Notes under the pieces: model-generated
Databases searched by the model: none
What the model was told of the DNA's origin: nothing
Seen by the model: only the letters and a program-made list of their open reading frames with translations
Made by a program: the position numbers and the translations under genes
Shown here: piece by piece, positions 55,085 to 63,949 of the stretch
Layout: each line of letters starts with the position of its first letter
Numbering within the stretch: position 1 is the first letter of the stretch
DNA from: Sphingomonas aurantiaca
GTDB taxonomy: Bacteria; Pseudomonadota; Alphaproteobacteria; Sphingomonadales; Sphingomonadaceae
Direction of reading: 5' to 3'
Length of the DNA stretch: 64,000 nt
NCBI RefSeq assembly: GCF_003050705.1
Contig: NZ_QAOG01000004.1
Location: 493,612-557,611, forward strand

Positions 55085-55993
55085 ATGCCATCTCTAACGC
55101 TTTCTCATGTAACCAAATACTCGTATCGCCAACCGGTTGCGTTCGGCGAGCACCGGATCATGGTCCGGCCGCGCGAAAGCTACGACCAGCGGCTGATCGA
55201 CACGCAGCTGACGATCACGCCGGAGCCCGCCGAGGTCCGCTGGCTTCACGACGTGTTCGGCAATGCGGTCGCGATCGCCACCTTCGACAAGCGCGCCAAG
55301 GATCTCGTGATCGACAGCCGGGTCCGGCTCGACCACAGCCCCGCCGAGCTGCAGAACGTCGATATCGAGCGCTATGCGCGCTTCTATCCGTTCACCTATT
55401 CGTCGGAGGACATGCCCGACCTGCTCCGCTCGATCGAGCGCCAGCATCATGATCCGCTGCGCCAGATCGACAGCTGGGCGCGCCGGTTCGTCGCGCCGGG
55501 CGGGCAGACCGACACGCTTGCCATGCTGTCCGAGATGACCGCGGCGATCAAGCGCGAGTTCACCTATGTCCAGCGCCCCGAAAAGGGCACGCAGTCGCCG
55601 ATCGAGACGCTCGCCAGGCGCAAGGGCACGTGCCGCGATTATGCGATGCTGATGATCGAGGCGGTGCGCGCGCTGGGGTTCGCAGCGCGGTTCGTCTCGG
55701 GCTATGTCTACAACCCGACACGTCGGGAGAGCCGGACGGGCGGCGGCAGCACGCATGCCTGGGTGCGCGTCTACATTCCCGGCTCGGGCTGGGTCGAGTT
55801 CGATCCGACCAACGGCATCGTCGGCAATCGCGGTCTCATCCGCGTCGCGATCGCACGCGATATCTACCAGGCGGTCCCTGTGTCCGGCACCTGGAGTGGC
55901 TTTCCCGGCAGCTTCCTCGACATGACCGTATCGGTCGACATCACTGTCGACGAGGATGAGACGGTTTTGCAACATCCATCGCTAACAGCTTGA
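55085..55993 (+). CDS. Transglutaminase-like cysteine protease-fold protein 1
   Basis: A 302-residue protein with an N-terminal beta domain (THVTKYSYRQPVAFGEHRIMVRP-like; about 1-100) and a transglutaminase-like core. The catalytic Cys is in RKGTCRDYAMLMIEAVRALG near residue 182, His in GSTHAWVRVYIPG near 221, and Asp in WVEFDPTNG near 238, so the triad is complete. Members are often proteases or peptide-bond-forming enzymes of unknown target. Start at 55085; the next gene follows 14 bases after. Confidence 0.9.
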   Translation: MPSLTLSHVTKYSYRQPVAFGEHRIMVRPRESYDQRLIDTQLTITPEPAEVRWLHDVFGNAVAIATFDKRAKDLVIDSRVRLDHSPAELQNVDIERYARFYPFTYSSEDMPDLLRSIERQHHDPLRQIDSWARRFVAPGGQTDTLAMLSEMTAAIKREFTYVQRPEKGTQSPIETLARRKGTCRDYAMLMIEAVRALGFAARFVSGYVYNPTRRESRTGGGSTHAWVRVYIPGSGWVEFDPTNGIVGNRGLIRVAIARDIYQAVPVSGTWSGFPGSFLDMTVSVDITVDEDETVLQHPSLTA

Positions 55994-56007
55994 ACAGGGG
56001 GACATCG

Positions 56008-56832
56008 ATGCTGATCCGGGCCGGCTATGACATACGTTTTGAAACCGACGTCGACACGCCGATGCTGGCGATGCTCAGCGTGCATCCGTCGCGCAACAAG
56101 GATCTGGTGACCCCGCACCGGCTTGCCGCCGATCCCGACGTGCCGACCTATGACTATCTCGATGCGTTCGGCAACGTGTGCACGCGGTTCACGGTGCCGA
56201 GCGGCGGGCTGACGCTGTCGTGCGACTTCACGATCGAGGATAGCGGCCTGCCGGATCCGGTGACCCCCGACGCGGTCCAGCATGCGGTTGCGGATCTGCC
56301 CGACGACATCCTGATCTACCTGCTCGGCAGCCGCTATTGCGAGACCGACCGCCTGTCCGAGACCGCCTGGTCGCTGTTCGGCCATGTCCCCGCAGGCTGG
56401 CAGCGAGTTCAGGCGATCGTCGACTTCACGCATAATCATGTCGAGTTCGGCTATCACTTCGCGCGGTCGACCAAGACCGCGTGGGACGTCTACCAGGAAC
56501 GCCAGGGCGTCTGCCGCGACTTCGCCCACCTTGCAGTCACCTTGTGCCGCTGCATGAACATTCCTGCGCGCTATTGCACCGGCTATCTGGGCGACATCGG
56601 CATCCCGCCGGTCGACGCGCCGATGGATTTCTCCGCGTGGTTCGACGTGTATCTTGGCGGCACGTGGCACACGCTCGACGCGCGGCACAATCGCCCGCGG
56701 ATCGGCCGGATCCTGATGGCGCGCGGCCGCGACGCGACCGATACCGCGCTCACCACCAGCTTCGGCCCGGCGCGTCTGGTGGGCTTCGACGTGCACACCG
56801 ATGCGCTCGAATCCACGGGCCAAACCGGCTAA
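56008..56832 (+). CDS. Transglutaminase-like protein 2 (His replaced by Ser)
   Basis: A 274-residue homologue of the preceding gene. Cys lies in RQGVCRDFAHLAVTL near residue 171 (within QERQGVCRDF) and Asp in WHTLDARHN, but the usual HAW motif reads SAW (MDFSAWFDVYL near 213), so the catalytic His is missing at that position. The start at 56008 has an AGGGGG site upstream. Tandem arrangement with gene 1 suggests a pair, perhaps active and regulatory. Confidence 0.88.
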   Translation: MLIRAGYDIRFETDVDTPMLAMLSVHPSRNKDLVTPHRLAADPDVPTYDYLDAFGNVCTRFTVPSGGLTLSCDFTIEDSGLPDPVTPDAVQHAVADLPDDILIYLLGSRYCETDRLSETAWSLFGHVPAGWQRVQAIVDFTHNHVEFGYHFARSTKTAWDVYQERQGVCRDFAHLAVTLCRCMNIPARYCTGYLGDIGIPPVDAPMDFSAWFDVYLGGTWHTLDARHNRPRIGRILMARGRDATDTALTTSFGPARLVGFDVHTDALESTGQTG

Positions 56833-56903
56833 AGCGTTAAGTTAGGCCTTGTCGCCCGTGTCGCGTTCGGCCTAACGCCACCGATCCTTCAACTTATGCT
56901 GCG

Positions 56904-57248
56904 ATGCACAACATGACCTCGACTCCAGACCAGTCCGCCCCGTCCAACGCCAACGCGCTGCTGCTGCAGGCGATCGCGCTGCGCAAATGCATCACCGCGA
57001 CGTATAACCGGATGGTCTGCACGCTGGCCCCGCACATCCTCTACACCAAGCATGACGACGTCTTCGTCGACGCGATCACGCTGGAGCGAGACGGCCAGCC
57101 GCCGAAGGAAATTAAACTCGGCACGTTCAAGCTGGCGGGGCTGAAGGATATCGAGGTCACCGACCGTTCGTTCGTGCCCGACGCGATTTTCAACCCCGGC
57201 GATATCAAGTATGATCGGGTCACGCTGTTCGTCGTCGACCGCACCTGA
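56904..57248 (+). CDS. Small WYL-like domain protein
   Basis: A 114-residue cytoplasmic protein. LLLQAIALRKCITATYNRMVCTLAPHILYTKHDDVFVDAI resembles the first half of a WYL domain (a ligand-sensing SH3-like fold), followed by LGTFKLAGLKDIEVTDRSF. It has no HTH, so it is not a typical WYL regulator. It follows the transglutaminase-like genes by 71 bases and may be separately expressed. The family call is tentative. Confidence 0.7.
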   Translation: MHNMTSTPDQSAPSNANALLLQAIALRKCITATYNRMVCTLAPHILYTKHDDVFVDAITLERDGQPPKEIKLGTFKLAGLKDIEVTDRSFVPDAIFNPGDIKYDRVTLFVVDRT

Positions 57249-57255
57249 GGCCGGG

Positions 57256-57284
57256 ATCCTCCCCCTGGGGGGGGGGGATTAGGG
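57256..57284. repeat. Short palindrome with an 11-G run
   Basis: ATCCTCCCCC then T and eleven G, then ATTAGGG. It matches the hairpin at 38213-38240 (including the GGATTAGG tail) with the second arm worn into a G run. It lies between two convergent genes. Confidence 0.65.
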
Positions 57285-57289
57285 CCGCC

Positions 57290-58024
57290 TCAGATCGCGG
57301 GCGGTAGCCAGGCGGTTTCGATCTCGCCGTAGCGATCGGTGAAGCCCGTCGCCGCGACCAGTGCGGCTTCGTCGACGATCCGGACCCGGCGCCCGGTCCG
57401 TTCTATCACGCCCGACTTTTCGAGCGCGCGGATCGTACGGTTGACGTGGACCTTGGTCAGACCCAGCGCATCGCCGATATCGGTCTGCGTCAACGGCAGG
57501 TCGAACGAGTCGACGATCCCGCCTGCTGTCACGCGCAGCCGCGCCATGATGTCGAGCAGCAGCGTCGACAGGCGCTCGCTCGCTCCCATCCGGCCGATCG
57601 TGGTCAGCCGGTCGCTCATCGCGACATTCTCGGCCGCGGCGATCGCGTAGAGCAGCCCGGCGATCCGCGGCTGCGCGCGGAAGAGCAGGCCGAGCTCGGT
57701 CTTCGGCAGGTCGATGACGATGCAGTCCGAGATCGCGGTCAGCGTGGCGGCGGCCTGCGACCAGGCCATGCTCGACGTCCCGATCAGGTCGCCTGCATAA
57801 TGGAAGCGCAGGATCTGCCGTCCGCCCGTGACCAGCTTAGTCGACGAATGCAGCCAGCCCTGGCGCACGACGTACAGCGCGTGGCTTTCGCCACCTTCCG
57901 CGACGAGGACATCGCCCGCACGCAACCGCCGCTCGCCACGTTCGGCATGCAGGATCGCCTCGCGCTCGGCGTCGGTGAGATCGAGATGTCGCCCCAGCCG
58001 TGCGATCAAACCGCTCAATTGCAT
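57290..58024 (-). CDS. Crp/Fnr family transcriptional regulator
   Basis: A 244-residue protein with an N-terminal cyclic nucleotide-binding-type beta roll (about 15-130; LRAGDVLVAEGGESHALYVVRQGWL, HYAGDLIGTSSM) and a C-terminal Crp-type HTH (LTQTDIGDALGLTKVHVNRTIRALEKSGVIERTG, about 180-215). No FNR iron-sulfur cysteine cluster is evident in the N-terminus and cAMP-binding residues are not conserved enough to call. The signal is unknown. AAGGGAC precedes the start. Confidence 0.9.
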   Translation of the reverse strand: MQLSGLIARLGRHLDLTDAEREAILHAERGERRLRAGDVLVAEGGESHALYVVRQGWLHSSTKLVTGGRQILRFHYAGDLIGTSSMAWSQAAATLTAISDCIVIDLPKTELGLLFRAQPRIAGLLYAIAAAENVAMSDRLTTIGRMGASERLSTLLLDIMARLRVTAGGIVDSFDLPLTQTDIGDALGLTKVHVNRTIRALEKSGVIERTGRRVRIVDEAALVAATGFTDRYGEIETAWLPPAI

Positions 58025-58150
58025 CCGTGTCCCTTTTCCCTGTTACCCGCGCGCCGCCCTTGCCGGTCATAGTGCGGAGTCATCATGGCACGCGTCGTGA
58101 TCCGCGTGCTCGTCTCGAAACCTGTCGACGTCGGTGCCATTGCACCGCCG

Positions 58151-58864
58151 TCAGCGTGGCCGTCCTAACGCGCTTTCGACCACGGGTGCAACGCGGGCGG
58201 CGATGCGGTCCACGCCGGTCCGATTGGGATGGACGCGGTCCGCCTGCATCAACCGGCCGTCGCCGATCACGCCGTCGAGGATGAACGGGTAGAGCGCGGC
58301 GTCATAGCGCTTGGCAAGATCGGGCCAGATCGCATTGAATGCACGCGTATAATCCGGGCCGAGATTGGGCGGCGCCATCATACCGGTCAGCATCACCGGG
58401 ATCGCGCGACGCTTCGCCTCGTCCATCATCGCCGTCATGTTGGCGCGCGTCTCCTCCGGCGAGATCTGGCGAAGAACGTCGTTGCCGCCGAGCCCGATCA
58501 GGATGAGATCGGGTTTGCGAGTCATGTTGTCGAGCGCGAACGCGAACCGCTGTCGCCCCGCGGCACTCGTATCGCCCGACACGCCGGCGTTGACGATCGT
58601 CGCGTTGATGCCGTCCTTGCGCAACCGCGCCTGCACCGCGTCGGGCAGGCTCTGCCCCCGGTCGAGACCATAGCCCGCATATAGACTGTCCCCGAAGGCG
58701 AGGATCAGCCGCTGAGGTCCTTGTGGCGCGGGCGTCGCGGCGACCGTCGCGACCAGATTGGTCGCAGGCGGTGGGGCAGGGGGCTCGGCTGTCCGGTCGC
58801 AGCCGGCCAGCAACCCCGCTTGGAGAAGCGCCAGTCCGCCCCCATAAAGAGGCCAGCGTCGCAT
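58151..58864 (-). CDS. GDSL arylesterase/lysophospholipase (TesA-like) lipoprotein
   Basis: A 237-residue SGNH hydrolase. A signal ending LLAGCD (Cys about residue 23) makes it a lipoprotein. Block I FGDSLYAGYG, block II GVSGDTSAAG, block III GLGGNDVLR and block V DRVHPNRTG carry the catalytic Ser, Asp and His. The start at 58864 has GGAGAG upstream. It is divergent from the ABC ATPase and permease genes, a grouping seen widely with tesA, ybbA and ybbP. Confidence 0.9.
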   Translation of the reverse strand: MRRWPLYGGGLALLQAGLLAGCDRTAEPPAPPPATNLVATVAATPAPQGPQRLILAFGDSLYAGYGLDRGQSLPDAVQARLRKDGINATIVNAGVSGDTSAAGRQRFAFALDNMTRKPDLILIGLGGNDVLRQISPEETRANMTAMMDEAKRRAIPVMLTGMMAPPNLGPDYTRAFNAIWPDLAKRYDAALYPFILDGVIGDGRLMQADRVHPNRTGVDRIAARVAPVVESALGRPR

Positions 58865-58889
58865 TTTTCTCTCCAAGATATTGGTCTCC

Positions 58890-59588
58890 ATGTCCGAACC
58901 TGCTTCCGCCGATATGGTGATCTCGGCCCGCGATGTCACGCTGACACTCGGCGCATCGACTGCCGCCACCGCGATCCTGAAAGGCATCGATCTCGACGTC
59001 GTTCGCGGGACCAGCGTCGCGCTGCTCGGACCGTCGGGGTCGGGCAAGTCGTCGCTGATGGCGGTATTGTCCGGCCTCGAGCGCGCGAGCGGCGGCCGGG
59101 TCGAGGTGGCGGGGCTCGATTTCGGCACGCTCGACGAGGATGCGCTGGCGCGCGCGCGACGCGGGCGGATCGGGATCATCCTCCAGGCCTTTCACCTGCT
59201 GCCGACGATGACCGCGCTGGAGAATGTCGCGGTGCCGATGGAACTGGCCGGCATGCCCGATGCGTTCGCGCGGGCCGAGGCCGAACTCGCCGCGGTCGGG
59301 CTGTCGCACCGGATCGGCCATTATCCGACGCAGCTTTCGGGCGGCGAGCAGCAGCGCGTGGCGATCGCCCGCGCACTCGGCCCGCGTCCGCCGCTCGTGT
59401 TCGGCGACGAGCCGACCGGCAACCTCGATGCCGCGACCGGCGCATCGGTGATGGACCTGCTGTTCGACCGCCGCGCCGCGACTGGCGCCACGCTGATCAT
59501 CATCACGCATGACCCTGTGCTCGCGGCGCGCTGCGACCGGATCGTCGAACTTGCCGACGGCCGGATCGCCGCGGATCGCCTGCGGTGA
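58890..59588 (+). CDS. ABC transporter ATP-binding protein (YbbA/LolD type)
   Basis: A 232-residue ATPase of the MacB/LolD family. Walker A GPSGSGKSS near residue 50, signature LSGGEQQRVAIARALG near 150, Walker B PPLVFGDEPTGNLD near 170 and the switch His in IITHD. It pairs with the permease that starts inside its stop codon. Such YbbA-YbbP complexes sit in the inner membrane and are thought to act mechanically on envelope lipids or lipoproteins; the substrate here is unknown. Confidence 0.93.
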   Translation: MSEPASADMVISARDVTLTLGASTAATAILKGIDLDVVRGTSVALLGPSGSGKSSLMAVLSGLERASGGRVEVAGLDFGTLDEDALARARRGRIGIILQAFHLLPTMTALENVAVPMELAGMPDAFARAEAELAAVGLSHRIGHYPTQLSGGEQQRVAIARALGPRPPLVFGDEPTGNLDAATGASVMDLLFDRRAATGATLIIITHDPVLAARCDRIVELADGRIAADRLR

Positions 59589-62083
59589 GCGAATGGCGGC
59601 TGGCGTGGCGGCTTGCCCGTCGCGAGCTCGATCTTCGGTTTCGTGGGCTGCGTCTGTTGCTCGCGTGCCTGTTCCTCGGCGTCGGCGCGCTGGCGGCGAT
59701 CGGCAGCCTGACTCAGTCGATCGACGGCGAGCTTGCCGCGCGTGGCAGCGCGATCCTGGGCGGCGACGTCGAATTCGGCACGTCGCAGCGCGCGGCGACC
59801 CCGGACGAGCGCGCCGCGATGGCCCGGCTCGGCACGGTGTCCGAAACCGTGCGGATGCAGGCGACCGCGATCCGCGGCACGAACAGCGTGCCCGTCCAGC
59901 TCAAGGGCGTCGATGCGGTGTATCCGCTCTATGGCACGCTCGCGGTGCAAGGGGGATCGGCCACGACGGTGCGCGATGCCAGCGCGATCTGGCTCGTCCC
60001 CGCGCTCGCGCAAAGGCTCGGCATCGGTCGCGGCGCGACCGTGCGGCTGGGCGTCGCCGACTTCACGGTGGCTGGCGTGATCGCGAGCGAGCCCGACCGC
60101 CTTGGCGAGGGCTTCACGCTCGGCCCGGTCGCGATCGTGTCGTTGGCCGGCATCGCGCGGACCGGGCTGGTTCAGCCCGGCAGCCTCTACGAAACCAAGT
60201 ACCGCGTTCGGCTGTCGCCCGGCGCGTCGCCCACCGCCGCGGTCGACCGGTTCAAGGCGGCGTTCCCGACCGGCGGCTGGGAAACCAAGACGCGCGATCG
60301 CGCCGCGCCGGGGGCCGAACGCTTCGTCGACCGGATGGGCCAGTTTTTGCTGCTCGTCGGCCTGTCCGCGCTGGTCATCGCCGGGATCGGCGTCGGCAAC
60401 GGCGTCTCCTCCTATCTTGCCGCCCGCCGCAGCAGCATCGCGGCGTTGAAGGTTTTGGGCGGCACCTCCGGCCTGATCGCGAAGATCTATCTGCTCGAGG
60501 TCGCGGTCGTCGCGGCGATGGGGATCGTTGCCGGGCTGGTCGCGGGCGCTGCGACGGTGCCGTTGATCGTCTGGCTGGCGGGCGACGTCCTGCCGGTCGC
60601 GCCGAGCTTCGCGCTCCAGTTCGGCCCGCTCGCGCTTGCGGCCGCCTATGGCATGCTGATCGCGCTCGCCTTCACCGCACCGCCGCTGATCGAGGCGGGG
60701 AGCATTCCCGCGGCAGGGTTGTTGCGCGGCGTGTTCGGCAATCGCCCCGTCCCGTTGCGCCGGACCTTGCCCTGGGTCGTCGGCGCTGGTGCCGCGATCG
60801 TCGCGCTGGCGCTGTCGACCGCGGAACAGCCCGGGTTGAGCGCGGGATTCCTGGCGGCGGTGGCGGGCGTGCTGTTGGTGCTCGCCGCGTTCGGCTGGGC
60901 GATACGCCGGATCGCGGCATCGCTGCCCCGGTCCCGGCGGCCGCTGTTGCGGCTCGCGATCGCCGGGCTCCACCGCCCGGGTGCGCGCACCGGCACGCTG
61001 GTCGTCGCGCTTGGGCTCGGCCTGACGCTGTTCGTCCTACTCGCCGGTATTCGCACGAGCATCGATGCGAATATTGCACTCACCGTGCCGAAGCGCGCGC
61101 CGGCATTGTTTGCACTCGACGTACCCCCCGATCGAGAAGCCGATTTTCGCCGGACCGTCGAGGGGATCGCGATCCATCCCGTGATCCGGACGGTGCCGGC
61201 GATGCGCGGCACGATCACCGGCTATGGCAAGACGCGGGTCGCGGACCTGAAGACCTTGCCCGAAGGCGCCTGGGCGTTGCGCGGCGAACGCGGGATCACC
61301 TTTTCCGCGACCCTGCCCGAAGGCAGCGAACTGACCGGCGGCCGCTGGTGGCCGCGCGAGTATCGCGGGGCGCCTCTGGTTTCGATCGACGAGCGACTGG
61401 CGAAGACCCTCGACCTGAAGATCGGCGATCCGCTCAGCTACACGTTGCTCGGCGTCGAACGGACTGCGCGGATCGCCTCGTTCCGCCGGATCAGCTGGGA
61501 CACGCTCGGCTTCAACTTCGTGATGGTCTTCTCGCCCAACGCGATCGAGGATGCGCCGCACAATCTTGCCGCGACGATCGATCTCGCGCCCGGCGAGGAA
61601 TCGATGGTGATGCGCGCGTTGCTCCCGCGCTTCCCGTCGGTATCGGTGATCGAGGTGCGCGGCGTGCTGGGGCAGGTCCGCGATATCGTCTCGCAGATGG
61701 CGACCGCGATCACCGCGGCGGCGTCGGTTGCGATCCTGGCGGGGGTCGCGGTATTGATCGGCGCGATCGCCGCGGCACGCGAGGCGCGGACCTATGACGG
61801 GGTGATCCTGCGCACGCTCGGCGCGACGCGGCGGCAGGTGCTCGCGGTACAGGCGCTCGAATATGCGTTCCTGAGCATCATCCTGTCGGTGCTCGCGCTG
61901 CTGCTCGGCCTTGGCGGCGCGTGGTATGTGATCACGCAGCTGTTCAGCTTCGAATGGCGACCGGATTACCCGACCATCATGGCCACGCTGCTCGGCGGGG
62001 CGGGGCTGACGATGGGGATCGGGTTGATCGGGGCCTGGCCGATCCTCGGCGCGCGACCGGCGCAGGCGTTGCGGCAACTCTGA
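59585..62083 (+). CDS. FtsX-like ABC permease (YbbP type)
   Basis: An 832-residue permease with ten predicted helices and two periplasmic domains, including two FtsX segments (LLVGLSALVIAGIGVGNGVSSYL near 250 and ITAAASVAILAGVAVLIGAIAA near 710). The GTG start at 59585 overlaps the ATPase stop. Length and plan fit YbbP. It forms a transporter with the YbbA-type ATPase. Confidence 0.93.
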   Translation: MSEWRLAWRLARRELDLRFRGLRLLLACLFLGVGALAAIGSLTQSIDGELAARGSAILGGDVEFGTSQRAATPDERAAMARLGTVSETVRMQATAIRGTNSVPVQLKGVDAVYPLYGTLAVQGGSATTVRDASAIWLVPALAQRLGIGRGATVRLGVADFTVAGVIASEPDRLGEGFTLGPVAIVSLAGIARTGLVQPGSLYETKYRVRLSPGASPTAAVDRFKAAFPTGGWETKTRDRAAPGAERFVDRMGQFLLLVGLSALVIAGIGVGNGVSSYLAARRSSIAALKVLGGTSGLIAKIYLLEVAVVAAMGIVAGLVAGAATVPLIVWLAGDVLPVAPSFALQFGPLALAAAYGMLIALAFTAPPLIEAGSIPAAGLLRGVFGNRPVPLRRTLPWVVGAGAAIVALALSTAEQPGLSAGFLAAVAGVLLVLAAFGWAIRRIAASLPRSRRPLLRLAIAGLHRPGARTGTLVVALGLGLTLFVLLAGIRTSIDANIALTVPKRAPALFALDVPPDREADFRRTVEGIAIHPVIRTVPAMRGTITGYGKTRVADLKTLPEGAWALRGERGITFSATLPEGSELTGGRWWPREYRGAPLVSIDERLAKTLDLKIGDPLSYTLLGVERTARIASFRRISWDTLGFNFVMVFSPNAIEDAPHNLAATIDLAPGEESMVMRALLPRFPSVSVIEVRGVLGQVRDIVSQMATAITAAASVAILAGVAVLIGAIAAAREARTYDGVILRTLGATRRQVLAVQALEYAFLSIILSVLALLLGLGGAWYVITQLFSFEWRPDYPTIMATLLGGAGLTMGIGLIGAWPILGARPAQALRQL

Positions 62084-62194
62084 GGGCACGTTTGCGCGCG
62101 CGCGGCGTTGGGCGGGAACGTACGACGACCAAGGGGCAAGACGCTGAGCAAGATCGAACCACGAGACCAGAACACCGCGAGCAGCCCCTGGTCG

Positions 62195-63340
62195 ATGTCG
62201 TGGCGCGACTGGTGGAAGGTCCTCAAGCGGACCTGGGCCGAGGCTGGCGATGACAATATCGGGCTGATCGCGGCGGGGACTGCATTTTACGGGTTCGCCG
62301 CGATCGTCCCGCTGCTCGCGTCGGTGGTGCTGATCTACGGGCTGGTCGCAGACACCGCGACGGTGGTCGCCAACATCCGTGCGCTGTTCAACGTGCTCCC
62401 CGACGATGCGGCGCGAGTGATCGCCGACCAGCTGGCGACGGTGGTCGGTACGTCGGAGGGCAAGAAAGGGTTCGGCCTCGTCGTCGCGCTCGGTATCGCC
62501 TTGTACGGCGGGACGAAGGGGGCGTCTTCGATCGTGACCGCGCTGAACATCGCCTATGAGGAGCGCGAGACGCGCGGGTTCATCCGCCTCAACCTGCTCG
62601 CCTTCGCGATCACCGCGGGCGCGGTCGTGCTCGCGCTGGTCGCCGCGCTCTCGATGGCGGCGTTCGCGCTGCTCGACAGCTTGATCCCGGGTGCTCCGGA
62701 CATCGTGCTGCTGGCGATCCGGCTGGTGAGCTACACGGTTCTCGCCTGTCTGGGCGTCTCGGCGGCGGCGTGCCTGTATCGGTTCGGCCCCAACCGGCAT
62801 AAGGCCAAATGGGCGTGGCTGACGCCCGGATCGCTGGCGGCGACAGTGGTGTGGATGGCGGCGACGATCGGGTTCGGCGTGTATGTCTCGCGCTTCGGCA
62901 ATTATGGCGCGACCTATGGCTCGTTGAGCGCAGTCGTCATCCTGCTCACGTGGTTGTGGCTGTCGGCCTATGTCTTCCTGCTCGGCGCGGAGCTGAACTC
63001 GGAACTCGAGCACCAGACGACGCGCGACACGACGACGGGCGAGGCGGCGCCGATGGGCCTGCGTGGCGCGGCGGTCGCGGATACGGTCGCTATGACCGAT
63101 ACACCCGCGGAAACTCCATCGCCCGCGGCAACCGGCGGGGTAGGGGTATTGGCAGCAGCGCATTTGGGCGGCGTGCATGGCGGGGTTCCCGCTTCGCTAC
63201 TGGCGCTCGCCGGTCTGCGGTCGATCCGTCGAGGTTCGCCTGTCGCGGGGCTTGGCCTGATAGCTGTCGGTGCAGTGCTCGCCCACCGCAAGGCGCCTGC
63301 GCCAAGTGAGGCGGTGCCGATCATACAGGCCGAAGCCTGA
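62195..63340 (+). CDS. YihY/BrkB family membrane protein
   Basis: A 381-residue inner-membrane protein. WKVLKRTWAEAGDDNIGLIAAGTAFYGFAAIVPLLASVVLIYG is the family opening, followed by LYGGTKGASSIVTALNIAYEE and LTWLWLSAYVFLLGAELNSELEHQT near residue 270. Six helices; a soluble Ala/Pro/Thr-rich tail with a further Gly-rich helix. Start uncertain: the ATG at 62195 fits the family, while CTG at 62144 has a better AAGGGG site and would add 17 residues. The family is not an RNase, despite old annotation as RNase BN. Confidence 0.85.
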   Translation: MSWRDWWKVLKRTWAEAGDDNIGLIAAGTAFYGFAAIVPLLASVVLIYGLVADTATVVANIRALFNVLPDDAARVIADQLATVVGTSEGKKGFGLVVALGIALYGGTKGASSIVTALNIAYEERETRGFIRLNLLAFAITAGAVVLALVAALSMAAFALLDSLIPGAPDIVLLAIRLVSYTVLACLGVSAAACLYRFGPNRHKAKWAWLTPGSLAATVVWMAATIGFGVYVSRFGNYGATYGSLSAVVILLTWLWLSAYVFLLGAELNSELEHQTTRDTTTGEAAPMGLRGAAVADTVAMTDTPAETPSPAATGGVGVLAAAHLGGVHGGVPASLLALAGLRSIRRGSPVAGLGLIAVGAVLAHRKAPAPSEAVPIIQAEA

Positions 63341-63726
63341 TGTCGGTGCTGCCGATCAAGCTGTTCTTTGACGGCGGGTGCCGACCCAATCCCGGCAAGA
63401 TTGAGGGCGCGGTCGTCCGCAAGGGCGTCGTCCACTACCGCCATGATCTCGGCGAAGGCGACAATAGCGATGCCGAGTGGCTGGCCGCGATCCACGCACT
63501 GGAGCTCGCCGCGGGTCATGGGGACCTCGATGTCGTGCTGCTCGGCGATTCGACGGTTGTCGTCACGCAGGCCAATGGTCGTGCGCCGTGCCGTTCGGCC
63601 GCGCTGAAGGCGCACCGGGCCAGGTTTGCCGAAATCGCGTTGGGCTTCGACCGCGTTCGTCTGCGCCATATCGGGCGCGCGCAGAATCTAGCCGGGATCG
63701 CACTTGCCCGGTTGCATCCGCGATGA
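63340..63726 (+). CDS. RNase HI-like protein
   Basis: A 128-residue RNase H-fold protein. LFFDGGCRPNPGKIEGA holds the first catalytic Asp, SDAEWLAAIHAL the Glu, and LLGDSTVVVTQANG the second Asp. The final Asp, usually in an N-x-x-A-D motif, is replaced: GRAQNLAGIALARL reads AG there. Hydrolysis of RNA-DNA hybrids is therefore uncertain. Its ATG overlaps the BrkB stop (TGATG). Confidence 0.83.
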   Translation: MSVLPIKLFFDGGCRPNPGKIEGAVVRKGVVHYRHDLGEGDNSDAEWLAAIHALELAAGHGDLDVVLLGDSTVVVTQANGRAPCRSAALKAHRARFAEIALGFDRVRLRHIGRAQNLAGIALARLHPR

Positions 63727-63802
63727 CCGGGGCCCGCAGGGGACCAGAGGAGGCGTTGTCGGGCTGAGATTCGAAAAGTGACCTGGAACTGTAAAAAACC
63801 GT

Positions 63803-63831
63803 TTGACGGGCTGGGGAGGTGGCCGTAGAGA
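63803..63831 (+). promoter_or_regulatory. Probable rRNA operon promoter
   Basis: TTGACG (63803-63808) and TAGAGA (63826-63831) stand 17 bases apart, with an AAAAAA run just upstream (63793-63798). They precede the boxA motif by about 107 bases, as expected for an rRNA operon leader. Confidence 0.6.
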
Positions 63832-63937
63832 GGTGTCACCGCAGCGGAGTGCCTCACCGGCTTCTGGAGCGGTCGCAAAAAACCAGATGCTCCAAGCTTC
63901 CCGCGAGGGAGGTTATGCGAGTGTCGGTATTTTTGTC

Positions 63938-63949
63938 GGCTCTTTGACA
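63938..63949 (+). promoter_or_regulatory. rRNA leader boxA antitermination motif
   Basis: GGCTCTTTGACA differs from E. coli rrn boxA (TGCTCTTTAACA) at two positions. NusB/NusE bind boxA RNA to prevent Rho termination. The region 63832-64000 is non-coding leader; the 16S rRNA gene should start beyond the window. Confidence 0.72.

Noticed and set aside
58085..58168. A 27-codon frame (MARVVIRVLVSK) between the Crp-type and esterase genes.
   Set aside because: It has no ribosome-binding site, overlaps the esterase 3' end and shows no family features.
61037..63178. A 713-residue minus-strand frame.
   Set aside because: Antisense to the FtsX-like permease and BrkB genes; extremely Arg/Gln/Asp-rich and featureless.
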